From NCBI GenBank assembly GCA_022539475.1, contig VCMS01000127.1, positions 62,001 to 126,000 of the forward strand: a DNA stretch of 64,000 nt. Direction: 5' to 3'. Shown in pieces: positions 29,515 to 40,951 of this stretch; the stretch's first letter is position 1; every line of letters starts with the position of its first letter. Below the pieces are notes generated by a model. It searched no databases. It saw only the letters and a list, made by a program, of their open reading frames with translations, and was not told the DNA's origin. A program made the translations under genes and the position numbers. This DNA comes from Gracilaria domingensis (Eukaryota; Rhodophyta; Florideophyceae; Gracilariales; Gracilariaceae).

Positions 29515-31140
29515 GGGAGTGTGGCCCCCTTTATTAACAGTCTCTTCAGGCGACAAAGCTCACTGTCAGCTGAGCCTCTACAGTCAAATATCGGAAAGTA
29601 TAGTAGAATATGTGGAGTGAAAAAAAAAATAGAATCGCAACTGGTGAACGATTTCGTATTGATTTCTGACCTCAATGTCGTTAGGCGCGAAATGCTGAGC
29701 ACTTGTTAGCCTTCGTCTTATGATTGTGACGTATGATTCACCATACAAGACACTATTGTAGGCTATCATTACTCTGACTTATCATGTGCTGGACGGTGGA
29801 AAATGGTGCAACTTGTAAAGATACTTGTGTGAGCAGAGGCAGTCCAGCACAGGTAAATGTTACGCACAATGACAAAAGCAGCATTTGCCAGCAGCTTGGC
29901 ATGTGACGAGAAAGTGGTCTTGTGTCTTGAGTTACAGTAAAGACAGACAGCGATTGGACCGCTCTGCAGAGAACAGGTGAATAGACGTTGGGCAGTTGAG
30001 TGCTCGCATGAGCACGTCTGGGTATGATAAGTTCGGCGTTTGTGGACACTGAATGAAATCTGGGGGTGTCTCAAGTGTGGCCAAAGGTGCATTTTGTTTT
30101 GTTTCCAAAGTTGGAAGTAGAGAGAGCTTTCCATCAGTAGATAAGGTAAGTGGATAACGATTCGTCCCACATGCCGTGCATCAAAGATGAGAGGAAGAGT
30201 TTTTGTTGTCTCGATACGAGATGGATATATAGATACAACATGGAATGGAGAGTTGGGTCGGAGGCAAATCGATAGGAGATGTGTGCGTTGTTGATTCGGG
30301 ACCGATAGTGAATGAAGGACAGGTAGACATCGTGACGTGTTGTGGTGTAGGTTATTTCGTATGCAGCCTTTTTGAAGTCGAGCGCTACCATTCGTGAAAC
30401 GGCGGCGTCAGTTGTCTCTCGAGCCAAGTGTTGGAGGCTTGTGCGGCAACGAGATCGCGTGATTGAGAGAGAACGAGTGGAAACAGTATGTACGTTACAG
30501 AAATGGTTGACGGCATGTTTCGTGGTATGACTGGAGGCATCTGACAAATGGATGGAGCTGGTTTGAAGCTGGTTTGAAGCACCGGCTGGAACCGAACAAG
30601 AGGTTGAGAAGCGCTCAAGCCGAGCATAGGCGAGAAAAACTCGTGATTTTTAGTGGACGACGCGCGGACTTCGATACGGCTGCGGCGCAGGTGGGAGGAT
30701 GAGGAGCGATGGCGGGTGCTGCAGCTGGCGCGGGAGGGCGAAGCGGGTCTCCATAGCCGGAAAAAGTTGTTGTTGTGGTGACTTAAAAGGCGCGGTTGGA
30801 ACGAGAAGCAGGACCTCTGTGGCGAGATACAGGGGAAGCACGGAAAGTGAGCAAAGTCGGCAGCCATGTGCCAAGCGCTCGCCAGGCGCTCGCGTGCAAG
30901 CTCTTGCGAGCTGGCGGCGCGCGGCGCGGAGGCGCGAGGCGGCGGCGCGGCGCCCCTTTGCAATATTACCTTCGCCGCGCGGAGATTCGGTAACGCTGCT
31001 ACAGTACCGTTGGTACCGCTGGTATCATAGCCTACCGCTGGTGCCGTCGGTACCACCGCGCTGCTGACGAGCTGCTGACGAGCGCCGCTGCGGCGGACGT
31101 CGCCAGGGGAAGGTACAGCCGCGCCTTACAGTGGCTGGCG
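29515..31140. other. 1.6 kb region without a supported gene
   Basis: Minus-strand frames 29769-30170, 30134-30547 and 30385-31056 overlap in different frames, lack family resemblance and mostly lack ATG starts. Near 30995-31080 there is a cluster of imperfect GGTACCGCTGGTAYC-like units and a direct repeat of CTGCTGACGAG. The rest is unremarkable. Confidence 0.4.
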
Positions 31141-31152
31141 CCCATAAATATA
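31141..31152 (+). promoter_or_regulatory. TATA box of the pirin-like gene
   Basis: CCATAAATATAC, 240 bp upstream of the ATG at 31392, followed by a C/T-rich coding-strand leader that includes 21 consecutive C at 31329-31349. Confidence 0.6.
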
Positions 31153-31328
31153 CCGTCTCGAGAGCGCCCACCGCCCGTGCGTCCCAATAGAAACGCGACC
31201 TCTGTCACACGTCCCCGCGCCGCGCGTCCCCCTCGCGACCAGTCCATCGACGTCCGCACCGCCTCTATTTCAGATAACCCTCGTTCCTCACCTCCCCCGC
31301 CACCTTTCTCCTTCCACCCCTACACCCT

Positions 31329-31349
31329 CCCCCCCCCCCCCCCCCCCCC
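31329..31349 (+). repeat. Poly-C run (21 nt) in leader of pirin-like gene
   Basis: Lies between the TATA box and the start codon, within a longer C/T-rich coding-strand tract (about 31285-31385). Confidence 0.85.
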
Positions 31350-31391
31350 ACCTTTGTTCACCACCTTATCCCGCCTTGGCTTCCCACGTCG

Positions 31392-32663
31392 ATGCAATCT
31401 ACTCAAACGCACGACTCTCAGCAGAGATCCATCTCCATCATCACCTCCTTGGAGCGCGCCGCTCACTTCTTCCTCCCCCGTCGCCACAAGACCCGCCGCC
31501 CCAAGAGCCCCACCACCACCAAACCCGTCTCCCCCCCCGGCGTCCCACCCCCTCAACCCGCGCGACTCGTCTCCTCCCTCTTCTCCATATGTAGAGAGCT
31601 CAACGCCGACGGACTCGGCGTGCGTGCCACAGCCTCCTCCGTCCACCCGTCAACCCTATCCCCGTTTCTGCAGCTGCAGCACTGCGGTCCCAAGCATATC
31701 TTGCCGCACGCACCGCCCGGAATCGACACCCCTCGATGCGGGCAGCAATGTCTCACCTTCGTTGTTCAAGGCCAGCTGCGCTACCGTGATTCGTACTGCA
31801 ACTCTGTGCTGCTCAGTGCTGGTTCTGCGTCTTTGCTTACCGCCGGTTCTGGTCTCGTCGTTTCCCATACGCTCCACGGGCCAACCATTGAGTATATATC
31901 GGTGTGGATTAACATTCCTAGACATCTCAAAGCAGCAGCCCCTCACTGCGACTACACTATCACCCCTGCTTGCACCGTCATTGGTTCTGCGGAGGCCGCC
32001 GCACAAATACGAGTGCTGGCTGCCCCACACCGCGACTTCACCATTGACCAACTGAATCCTCCATCTGAGCATTCTTCAACAAATCACAACCACTCTCATG
32101 CTTCATTTCAACTTGAAACTCTTGCGGGAAGCGCCGCAGTGTACGACGTTCGAATGCATCCCAAGTCCCAGCTCGTGCTTAACCCTGAGACGCAGCGCGC
32201 CTTTGTCTACGTCTACCGTGGGAGTGCGACAATTGGCCACTCAATGCATGTTGAAGAAGGTCAGTTTGCTGTCCTTGGGGAAGATGCCCATTTGCCTATA
32301 GTTATTCGCAGTGAAGGAGTTGACACAGAACAAGAGTCCGTGCCTCATCGTGACTGGTGTGACTTTGATACTTTCGTTGACAATGGATGTTGGTGCATTG
32401 TGTTAGCGGGTGATCCAATCATGGAACCTGTATCAATGCTTTCATCCGGCATTGTGGCGTGTACGCCACAAGAGACAAGAAAAGCGTTTCAAGAGTATAG
32501 GTGTGGTAGTTTAGGCTCGTGTAGCCCATCCACGATTCAACGCACACATTTAGACAGTGCCCTGGATGACATCTATGACAGCGCCAGTGAAAAAGACAGT
32601 GATGCTTTTGACTCTGATGCCCATCACGACTTGGAGTTTGCTTTGGAAAAGCCTGTTGCTTGA
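31392..32663 (+). CDS. Pirin-like double-cupin protein lacking the canonical metal-binding motif
   Basis: 423 residues, intronless, against about 290 for typical pirins; the first 85 residues are a basic, Pro/Ser/Thr-rich extension that could be a targeting peptide. The N-terminal cupin includes FVVQGQLRYRDSYCNSVLLS near 124 and LLTAGSGLVVSHTLHG, then ISVWINIPRHLK, all standard pirin landmarks. The C-terminal domain has PHRDFTIDQL and CIVLAGDPIMEPVSMLSSG, then ACTPQETRKAFQEYRCG, matching pirin_C. The pirin HPHRGFET motif, whose two histidines bind iron, is replaced by TPRCGQQCLT; the third His is kept (SHTL) but the Glu two residues on is not. The tail is acidic with many Ser/Asp. Pirins are nuclear cofactors or quercetinases; without the iron site an enzymatic role is doubtful here. 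Confidence 0.85.
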   Translation: MQSTQTHDSQQRSISIITSLERAAHFFLPRRHKTRRPKSPTTTKPVSPPGVPPPQPARLVSSLFSICRELNADGLGVRATASSVHPSTLSPFLQLQHCGPKHILPHAPPGIDTPRCGQQCLTFVVQGQLRYRDSYCNSVLLSAGSASLLTAGSGLVVSHTLHGPTIEYISVWINIPRHLKAAAPHCDYTITPACTVIGSAEAAAQIRVLAAPHRDFTIDQLNPPSEHSSTNHNHSHASFQLETLAGSAAVYDVRMHPKSQLVLNPETQRAFVYVYRGSATIGHSMHVEEGQFAVLGEDAHLPIVIRSEGVDTEQESVPHRDWCDFDTFVDNGCWCIVLAGDPIMEPVSMLSSGIVACTPQETRKAFQEYRCGSLGSCSPSTIQRTHLDSALDDIYDSASEKDSDAFDSDAHHDLEFALEKPVA

Positions 32664-33535
32664 TATTACCAATGCTGCATCACTGCATACATACCTGATG
32701 TGATCGTCATCATGCTTACCGAAATGCTTACGCGGTCTGTGAGTTTCTGCCGTGCCATATTCGTGCGGTGGCTTGACAAGCCCCTCTGTAAATGAACACA
32801 GCCCATTGATAGGACTTCTACCTTTGTGCCCAAAACTCGTCACGTACGTGTACCTGTGATTCTGGCGATGCTGACATGGTTTGCCTTTCGAGGTCATATG
32901 GTGATCGGAAGTTGCATCCGTTTGACCACTTCCGTCGTACAAGCATTCCAAAGTACACACAAGCAGACCTCTGCGTCTTATTCAGGTTTTTTACCAGATA
33001 TATGAAGGATTGCAGTAGAGTTTGTCGCTGCTAGGAAGCGGAGCACAGCTTCTTGAGTCTGTCTTGGTCTAAACTCTTGTAAGCTTGTGTCACAAGACCG
33101 TATTGTGAATGAACCAAGAGTACTTGAATTTTCTCCATGACAAAATTCCTTCAAACGGGGCCGAACTTAGTGATGTATAACAGAATTTTACAGGGATTAG
33201 TTGTCCTTTCCCAGAGCGATTTGTACGCTTGCAGCAAACTGCTTTCAGCATAACATCTCATCAACGCGACAATCTACTCTGGTTTTTCTATTTAAGCCCA
33301 AACAATATTTGTACCTATTTGAAGACTACGTTGGAATAAGAAAGTCACACCGCATCAAGCCGATGAGTAAGGCTATCTCTCGCGACGGTGAACATGCTCA
33401 AGAAATTGAGCACCGGCTTCAACAGGCTTTTTTCTCTTCCTCCAACACTTGTAGCCGGGCGTTCTGTGGAAACCTTTTAAACGAAAAGTTAGTATGTTGA
33501 CATCTGAAACAAACATAGCAGACATCTTAGAAGAC
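32664..33535. other. Convergent spacer between pirin-like and HPPD genes
   Basis: About 870 bp of ordinary composition with no supported gene; it holds the 3' ends of two facing genes. Confidence 0.5.
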
Positions 33536-34684
33536 TCATAAATTCCCTCTAAGAGCTTGTTCTCTTTCAATAGCTTCGAACAAGCTCTTGAAGTTGCCTA
33601 CTCCGAAGCCACTGTGCATATTTCGTTGGATGATTTCGATAAAAAACGTTGGACGGTCCTGAAGCGGCTTTGTGAAAATCTGCAACAGGTAACCAATTTC
33701 ATCGAAGTCAAGCAAAATTCCCTTGGATTGCAAGTCATCGAGGGCCTCTCGGATGCTCGTTGTACTCAATCCCAACAACTGCTTCTTTGTTTCGTAGTAC
33801 GTAACGGGCACGCGAATAAATGATACGCCTCGCTGTCGCAAAATGCCCACGGATGTCGCTATGTCTGATGTGTTAAGAGCAATATGTTGAATTCCCGGTC
33901 CGTCGTAGTAATCCACAAATTCCTGGATCTGAGACTTACGCAGACCCGACGCTGGCTCATTGACAGGTATCTTAACACGTTCATTGGGGTCCGATACAAC
34001 AATGCTTCGCAAAGAGCTGTACTTGGTATGTATTTGCTTGTCATCGACGCTCCAGAATCTGTGAAAGCCAAGAGTGTGAACGTACCAACGAACCACTTGT
34101 TCCATGTTACCGTCAGGTTGATTAAAAACGCAATGATCTATAAACTGCAGCTGCGGGGGGCGAGTGAGATTGACTTGGGGATCAGTCTCTTCAAAGCGTG
34201 CAAAACCCGGTAGGAAGGGACCTCGAAAGTTAGTACGTTCGACAAAAGTGTGCCATGTATCAGAGTCGAACGCTTGGATAGTTGCAGTGATACAAGTACC
34301 CTGGTCTGAGCGATGGACTTCTGGTGGCTTAATTACGTGCGCACCCGCTGTGACAGCAGTCCCGAAAATTCGACAGCAATCGGTGACTCGAAAGGCAACA
34401 TCCTTAACACCGTCCCCGTGGCGCAAAAGATGATTGTGAAACTCGGAGTTGCCGGGTTCTAGAGGAGAGGAGAAGGCGAAGACGATGTCGTTTTGACGAA
34501 CCACTTGGGTCATGACGGTTCGACAGCCAGTCTCCAGACCGCGGTACGCATACGGCTCAAAGCCAAACCGAGAAATGTAGTAGGCCGCCGCCTGGAAGGA
34601 GTTGCCAACCCAGAAGTGAACGTGATCAAATCCAAGAAATTGAGCAGTGGCTTGTCTCATAGGAGTGCCATTTGACCCAGTCAT
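33536..34684 (-). CDS. 4-hydroxyphenylpyruvate dioxygenase
   Basis: 382 residues, intronless, starting at MTGSNGTPMRQ. Two vicinal-oxygen-chelate halves are visible. The three iron ligands are in place: His in QFIDHCVFNQ near 183, His in PGIQHIALNTSDI near 263, Glu in RPTFFIEIIQR near 348. The C-terminal signature LLQIFTKPLQDRP and GFGVGNFKSLFEAIE is diagnostic for HPPD rather than for hydroxymandelate synthase. The enzyme converts 4-hydroxyphenylpyruvate to homogentisate, the entry to tyrosine breakdown and to plastoquinone and tocopherol synthesis. No transit peptide is apparent, so a cytosolic location as in most algae and plants is likely. Confidence 0.95.
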   Translation of the reverse strand: MTGSNGTPMRQATAQFLGFDHVHFWVGNSFQAAAYYISRFGFEPYAYRGLETGCRTVMTQVVRQNDIVFAFSSPLEPGNSEFHNHLLRHGDGVKDVAFRVTDCCRIFGTAVTAGAHVIKPPEVHRSDQGTCITATIQAFDSDTWHTFVERTNFRGPFLPGFARFEETDPQVNLTRPPQLQFIDHCVFNQPDGNMEQVVRWYVHTLGFHRFWSVDDKQIHTKYSSLRSIVVSDPNERVKIPVNEPASGLRKSQIQEFVDYYDGPGIQHIALNTSDIATSVGILRQRGVSFIRVPVTYYETKKQLLGLSTTSIREALDDLQSKGILLDFDEIGYLLQIFTKPLQDRPTFFIEIIQRNMHSGFGVGNFKSLFEAIEREQALRGNL

Positions 34685-37600
34685 GGCAGACTGGAAGAAC
34701 TCTGCCGCACGATTGATCGGTCAGCAGACGATGTTGATGGGAGTGTGAATACGTCCAAAACCGCAACCAAGAGTTGTACAGCGCCGGAGACGCGGTGTGG
34801 CAACCATCGGCGGTAGTTACGAGACGAAGATGTTCAGGATGACGTTGATAGCTGTGGCTGTACTCGAATGTGGGGAACGACGTACGAGATATGTTGTGCT
34901 TGTATCTCTGACAGGAAGTTCACGTGTTGGTATGCGGAAAGAAGGGCGCGACGTCCGAATGTTCAAGTGGGCTCTACATCCAGTCAAGCAATTAGGCCAA
35001 CGTCGGTGATCACCCCTGTAGCTTGGATTTGAGGTGAAGAGCGACGCGGCGCCGATATCTGCTCTCAACCCTCCGCCAGTGATGGCCTCCTGTTCAGTGT
35101 TCTAGTCCGCCACCAGGTCTGCGACACGCAGTTCCCAGTCGAGAGTCGCTCGAAAATGCCCCCAAAATTTTTGTAAAACAAGGGCCCATCGTACATCAAG
35201 GTTAGCTTTCATAGTATGAAGTCCACAGAAGGATTTCTTACCGAGGTCCGTGTCCAAGGTAGATACCAAGGAGACATCAGCAGCTCGTCCCAAAACTCTA
35301 GACAGGGATTAACGTGATAGACACCTGAGGGTCGGGCCGTAAGCCTTTGCAGGGGGGAAATGGTGATCACTTCGAATGACCACTCTTAACAATTACTATC
35401 ATAATCCTAGTGATATTTTGTGCAAAAACGACCCCAACCATGTTTTTAGAATTGGTGCTGTGCGTCACGCTCAGTCCCAGGGATGTTTCTGAAACAACTA
35501 TGTGCTATTGGTGCATGAATCTTTCGAGCGACGTTCATGTTCTACTGCCTTCCTCTGAACACAGTATCGGAAAGCTGGGATAAGTTTCGATAAGGCAGCT
35601 CTTGAGACTTCTCATCATGATCATGTGATCTACTTTGTCTTCTAAAGATTCTGTATCGATCATAATCGAACGATACCCCCCTTTTATTGATTTCATTTTC
35701 TTTAGAGACCAGAACAACTGCTTGAAATGAATTAGAAGATGCAGCGCCATGTTATCACAGTCATCAAATCTTTAACCAGGTAACAACATATCTTCGTTTT
35801 CATATGACAAGACACAAGTTATGAATTACAAGTAGGCCGCAGAGCTTTGCCAGTAAGAAGAATATTGGCCTCCGGAATCGTTTACGCTTGAGATCGTTGT
35901 ACGACACAATTTGGACGGCTTCTATTCATGGATGCACCATGATCTATCAACAAGTAAGTCTGTCACGCATTTCGAGTGAGGAGAGATCAAAATTGAAAAT
36001 CATATCATCCATCATGATGATAGCGAAGTCCTAGTAGAAAGATTTGAAGAAAGGTCTTCTAAAGATATTCGTAGTACCATGAGGGTGGTGTTGTTTATGG
36101 TTGTTGCATGTGTACATTGACTTTCTTCTTTTAAGGAGACGTTCATGAACGAAGAGGTACTCAGCAGGGATAGGATATGAACAGGTAGAATCACCGGTGA
36201 CGAAATGCTCCGGCAGAAGAGAACATCTTAGAGATCTAAAGCTTTCTTAAAATAACTAACAGCTGCTCAACGCGCGTACGCGGCTAGATACCTGTAGTCG
36301 GTGGCTATATTTTGATGAAGGCCTTATGAGCTGCAGGGGTTCTTAGCAAACCGCACACGATACGAGTAATGAGCGTATACATACTAAAGAAGGAGACGTT
36401 CGAATCGAAACATAGTTTCGCAGCAGCAGAAAAGTGTTGATATAATGCCTGTGAGCACCTTAAAAGTCCTTCGCCAGCCTAAGCCAGGTAGTTCCAATTT
36501 CGAAGATGTTCCATTACCTGAGATGTCATTCCTTCTTCTTCTTTAGTATGGTCCTCTTAAACTTTTTTTTCGAAGAAACGGGAGAGATATTATTGTTTGT
36601 GCTTTTCCTTTAAGGTGGGCGACGGCCTCTGATTCATTTTTTCATATTCACTTTCTCTGGAACTCACGGGCAATGTGTAACGGACGCATAGGTCCATTAA
36701 CTCAGCACTTTTTAGCAGGGGTCGCTCACAATATATTGGATTGCAATAATATTGCGGTATACGCATTGCAATACATATTGCTCGTGAGAAGTGATAAACT
36801 TCGTTGTGGTTTCATGAGCATCGTTCACTTCTTCTTCTTCTTTATTTCGGACATCGAACTCTAATTCCTAGGTAGAACATTCGTTACAGAAAGTCCTCTC
36901 TCGTCAAGAAGTATCTTTCACAGATAGCACAGAGTAATACAGATTCTGTTTTGGGCAGCTAAACACAAGGTTTTTGTGACAATTCATATCAACAATCTGT
37001 GTTACCCAGTATGCGTGAGTTACACAAAATCATTCATCTGTGCTTAGCACTCAATCTCTTCGTAAGAAATGAAAGAGCGAACTGTATGCAGGAGCCTTGA
37101 AGAGAAACAGACGTCTTTTGGGGGTGTTCATACAGTTAATTAGGCTCTTCGCTTGGTAAGAAGCGAGAGAGTGGAGCGAAGATTATAAGAGGGCAAAATT
37201 TTCCTCTTACAATCTTCGCTTGTCTACAATTTAAAGTACAGTGAGAGAGATAAGGGTAATAGAACTCGCTTGATCCTTTTATGACTGTATCTTCTTGGTA
37301 TTGCTTGAGCCTCTTCAATATCTACTGGTTCTTCTGCGGCAAAGCGTCTGAAAATGGTTTGATAGCTCCGACACGCTTCAATAATATTGGACCGACCCCT
37401 GTTGTTCAGTAGGAAAATGAGATAATTAGGGAATAAGAATGTACATCGGGTTCTGCAGCAGGTGCTCAACTGTCTATGAATGGAACTACACTTCGAGTCT
37501 GTCCTAGGCACTTGAGGTGTAACAGATTTCACCAAAAAGGCTTCCATTCATGTAAACACATGATCGAGAGTTGGAGAACGCCATGCTATCTTGCATTGTC

Positions 37601-38193
37601 ACGATCTTTTAAAGAGTTTTCAAGGTCGAACTAAAGTAGAACTAAGGCGCTCATATTGCATGGAAAAGGTCCTTTCACGAGACATGAGAATTCTGCATGG
37701 GTTTTCAACAAACGAGCCAATGGAAAACACTTCCCTTACCCGCCAAGCAGTGACCGACAGAAGTGTATTGAGGAGTTTCTAGATAGTATCTAGTAGATAC
37801 AGAGCAGCCCTCTTACTTCATTTAACTGGCAATTACACAGAAGTCACGGCGCTGCTAGATACTTGATGCATTCTCATCGAAACTGGGTGAAAACTGCTTG
37901 TCCGACAAAAAGGAGATTTGCATTTCGTGATAGTCAGTGAAAAGTCATAAAAAGAAGCGCCGTTGGCCTGCTCTTCATCAGGAGCAGCGCGCGTGGAGCA
38001 GCTAGCTAGATGCTGAAGTATGCATTTCTGATTCCATCGGATGAGCTGTTCAGAGTTGATAAAGGGATTGACTTTCAGTCGGATGAAAATGAATACTCAG
38101 AGATATCGCTAACATAGTCATGACACATCGAGGAACGACTACCTAGAGCAGCAAATCTCAGACGCAACGGGGCCATTCAGGGTGCGCAGTACA
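34685..38193. other. 3.5 kb gene-poor stretch of lower GC
   Basis: No frame longer than about 100 residues and none with family resemblance. The sequence is A/T-richer than the rest of the window and has many short GAAGAA/CTTCTT runs. A hairpin lies at 37175-37220. I find no terminal repeats, transposase or reverse transcriptase remnants. The left part presumably carries the HPPD promoter and the right part that of the zinc-finger gene. Confidence 0.45.
37175..37220. repeat. Inverted repeat (18-bp arms, 10-nt loop)
   Basis: The arms 37175-37192 and 37203-37220 are reverse complements apart from one mismatch (AGCGAAGATTATAAGAGG against its partner). It lies in DNA where no gene is seen. Confidence 0.75.
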
Positions 38194-39104
38194 ATGAAAT
38201 ATGTGTTCGACTACGGATCGATGCCGGTGATATGCACCATTGAGGCTTCGAAGGTACGAAGCACAGACATGCTGGACAACATCTTGGACGACAACTCGTT
38301 CGGCTCTCGGGGTGCCGAATGGAACGGCAAATCGCTTTTCCTACACAGCAGTCTCGCATGGGATAGCGTCAAGCGGCAGCAGCATGTCGATGCAGCACTG
38401 GCCGACTGGAATAACAGGTTTCCAGACCTACCGCAGTTGGCGTCGTCAGAACACGGGACGGTGGACGAATGCATCAGTGACACCACCGGCGAATTCGATG
38501 AGGACGAAATAGGTCACGGGCACACAATGGTGACGAACTCAATGTCAGCCACGCAGGCGCACACATCGAACACAGGGTACGGACGCAACCGACGCGTGAC
38601 GTTACAGCGACGAGAGAACAAACAGGTGGAGCACTATACCGGCATCATTGTTGACGGTAGGTTAACAAGCAGCGGCGGCGGGCGGAAGGGCGCACAAGCC
38701 TCGCGATTCTGTCACATCTGTCTGCGCAGAGCGGAGAAGGTACCAATGGTGGCATGCTGCCGGCTGCTGAGCGGCAGCTGTCGCAAAGTAGTATGCGAGA
38801 AATGCTTCACGCAGTTCGGTTGGGACTGGCATTCGGCCGTACAAGAAGGTTCCCAATGGGAGTGCACACACTGCCGACAGACGTAAGTTAATCCCCCTCC
38901 GCACGCACAACCCATGACGCGCGAGGTTCACAGAAGATTCTTCTGAGAAGAACGACAACTGACCAATGATGCGTGACTGACAGCTGCCCGCCGCGCGCGC
39001 AATGCTTCATTTACCGCCGCACCAACAACCGGCGCCATCAGGCGCTGCTGCAGAGGAAGGCGCAGCAGACGCAACCGCCCGCCAGTGGTGAGCGCGCCAA
39101 TTAG
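38194..39104 (+). CDS. Zinc-finger protein with 4CXXC/CDCA7-R1-like domain, two exons
   Basis: Exons 38194-38882 and 38984-39104 joined through a GT-AG intron (donor ACGTAAGT, acceptor GACAG) give 269 residues. The first ATG is used; exons further upstream cannot be ruled out. The N-terminal 165 residues are polar and unrecognised. From about 170 a cysteine-rich module runs FCHICLRR, VACC, SGSCRKVVCEKCF, WECTHCRQTC and RAQC, a spacing like the zf-4CXXC_R1 domain of CDCA7/MAOA-repressor R1 proteins. Exon 2 completes it with the basic helix-like CPPRAQCFIYRRTNNRRHQ. The intron falls inside the metal-binding module, so without splicing the domain is cut short. Probably a nuclear DNA- or protein-binding regulator; its targets are unknown. 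Confidence 0.72.
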
Positions 39105-39411
39105 ATACCATCGGCAGAATCTGTCCTATCATGTGGGGAAGTCCCGCTGTGCTGCACTGAATTCACATCGCGCAAGTTGCGCCTTGTTGCGGTGAACTGT
39201 GAACCTTCACTCAATTCACCGTTGCAATTCACCGTTGCATACTTGTACGGAGCCTTACAGCATGCGTATGCGTAAGGGTACGCCGTGACGTACGCAGTAC
39301 TACGCAGTGCGTAGTACGCACACACAAAAGTGTGCGCCCCACTGGCAGCTCCTCACGTTCCCTTTCGGGAATGGCGCTCAGCTCAGAAGTCGTCTTCATC
39401 CGCGCTGACAC
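39105..39411. other. Short spacer before the UDP-xylose synthase gene
   Basis: About 300 bp holding the probable promoter. Imperfect repeats of TACGCAGTACTACGCAGTGCGTAGTACGCA form an inverted repeat near 39290-39322; no clear TATA box. Confidence 0.4.
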
Positions 39412-40833
39412 ATGCGCCGATCACCCTCTTTGACCACCCCCGCCGCCCGCTCATCCCTCGCATCCGGCGCAGCTCGCGGCGTATCGGCCCTCTCACGCGC
39501 CGCTTCCAACTCTTCGTCGCCCCGCTCTCAGCCAGCGATGCCCTCCTTCTCTCGCTCACCGCGCAACAGCCTTAGCAGAATGAGACTCCCTGCCTTCATT
39601 ACTGCCCTTATATTGCTCTCCAGCTTCGTCGTCACCAGCTCTACCGTCACTGAGTATTCAGCCGTGTCGGCTACTGATCACTACCAAAGTGATGACGCTG
39701 GCGTGAACCAACAACCCATTCGTTTTGACTCTCCCTCCAAGTCTTCCGATGGCATCCACACTAGTACCCGCACGGACCTCACCTCCAATTCCCGCTCCTC
39801 TGACGTTCCAATTCTTGACGCCCCAGAGACCGAGAAGGTGCATGATGTGTCCAAACTACTCCCGCCCAACCGACGCCCCAACAAGAAGAGAATACTCGTC
39901 ACCGGCGGCGCCGGATTCATTGGCAGTCATCTCGTTGACAGGTTGATGGATGAGGGCCACATGGTTATCGTCGCTGATTCTCTCTTTACTGGCAAGAAGA
40001 GTAACTTGGAACGCCACTTTTCAAACCCTCGCTTCGAGTTCATCCGCCATGACGTCATTGAACCGCTTTTCGTTGAAGTTGATCAAATCTATCATCTCGC
40101 ATGCCCGGCTTCCCCGATTCATTACAAGTACAACCCAATTCATACGCTGAAAACCAGTTTCATGGGCACCTACAACATGCTCGGCCTTGCCAAACGAACT
40201 CACGCACGTTTCCTCATCACTTCCACTTCAGAGGTCTACGGTGATCCACTTGTGCATCCACAAGTTGAGGAATACTGGGGCAACGTCAACCCAATTGGTG
40301 AACGCTCCTGCTATGACGAAGGGAAGCGTGTGGCGGAGACTTTGTGTTACGACTTCAAGCGTCAGAATGGAGTTGATATTCGAATTGCCCGTATCTTTAA
40401 CACATATGGACCCAGAATGGCTCTCAACGATGGCCGTGTGGTATCCAACTTCGTGGGACAAGCAATTCGCGGTGAGGAACTCACTGTTCAGGGATCTGGG
40501 AATCAGACCAGATCCTTTTGCTATGTTTCTGACCAAGTAGATGGACTAATTCGTCTCATGAACACCGACGACGTTGAGGGACCTGTCAACATTGGTAACC
40601 CCACGGAATTCACTATCAGGGAGCTGGCTGATGTTGTCAAAATGGCTGTGGAACCGGGTGTCGATATCACGTACACTCCACTCACTCCTGATGACCCCAA
40701 GCAGCGCAAGCCGGATATCACAAAAGCCCAGAATGATCTTGGGTGGACACCAGGAGTAGAACTTCGAGATGGTCTCAAACTCATGGCCATTGACTTCAGG
40801 GACCGCATTAAGAACGGGGACGAAGGTTGGTAG
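39412..40833 (+). CDS. UDP-glucuronic acid decarboxylase (UDP-xylose synthase), membrane-anchored form
   Basis: 473 residues from the first ATG; in-frame ATGs at 39538 and 39580 give shorter N-termini, and the true start is uncertain. A hydrophobic segment [16 protein letters not shown] at about 59-74 makes a type II anchor, then a polar stem. The NAD-binding Rossmann motif is [17 protein letters not shown] near 163, followed by [25 protein letters not shown], and the catalytic Y-x3-K in [11 protein letters not shown] near 300, then [13 protein letters not shown]. These are diagnostic of UXS within the extended SDR family. The enzyme converts UDP-glucuronate to UDP-xylose in the Golgi lumen, supplying xylose for cell-wall and secreted polysaccharides. 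The nearby glycosyltransferase at 7412 may belong to the same general process, but nothing in the sequence links them directly. Confidence 0.95.
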   Translation: MRRSPSLTTPAARSSLASGAARGVSALSRAASNSSSPRSQPAMPSFSRSPRNSLSRMRLPAFITALILLSSFVVTSSTVTEYSAVSATDHYQSDDAGVNQQPIRFDSPSKSSDGIHTSTRTDLTSNSRSSDVPILDAPETEKVHDVSKLLPPNRRPNKKRILVTGGAGFIGSHLVDRLMDEGHMVIVADSLFTGKKSNLERHFSNPRFEFIRHDVIEPLFVEVDQIYHLACPASPIHYKYNPIHTLKTSFMGTYNMLGLAKRTHARFLITSTSEVYGDPLVHPQVEEYWGNVNPIGERSCYDEGKRVAETLCYDFKRQNGVDIRIARIFNTYGPRMALNDGRVVSNFVGQAIRGEELTVQGSGNQTRSFCYVSDQVDGLIRLMNTDDVEGPVNIGNPTEFTIRELADVVKMAVEPGVDITYTPLTPDDPKQRKPDITKAQNDLGWTPGVELRDGLKLMAIDFRDRIKNGDEGW

Positions 40834-40951
40834 ACGGGATATGATTGTGGGTTGTAGAAAAGACTCCACTGTAGATTAAGGTTGATCTTGTCTCTAGGAC
40901 TATGAACTTCGATACAGTTTTCAGCACGAACGCCGCAGCGGAACGATTTGA

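Noticed and set aside
29769-31056. Chain of three overlapping minus-strand frames as a possible spliced gene
   Set aside because: No consistent splice sites, no conserved segments and mostly non-ATG starts.
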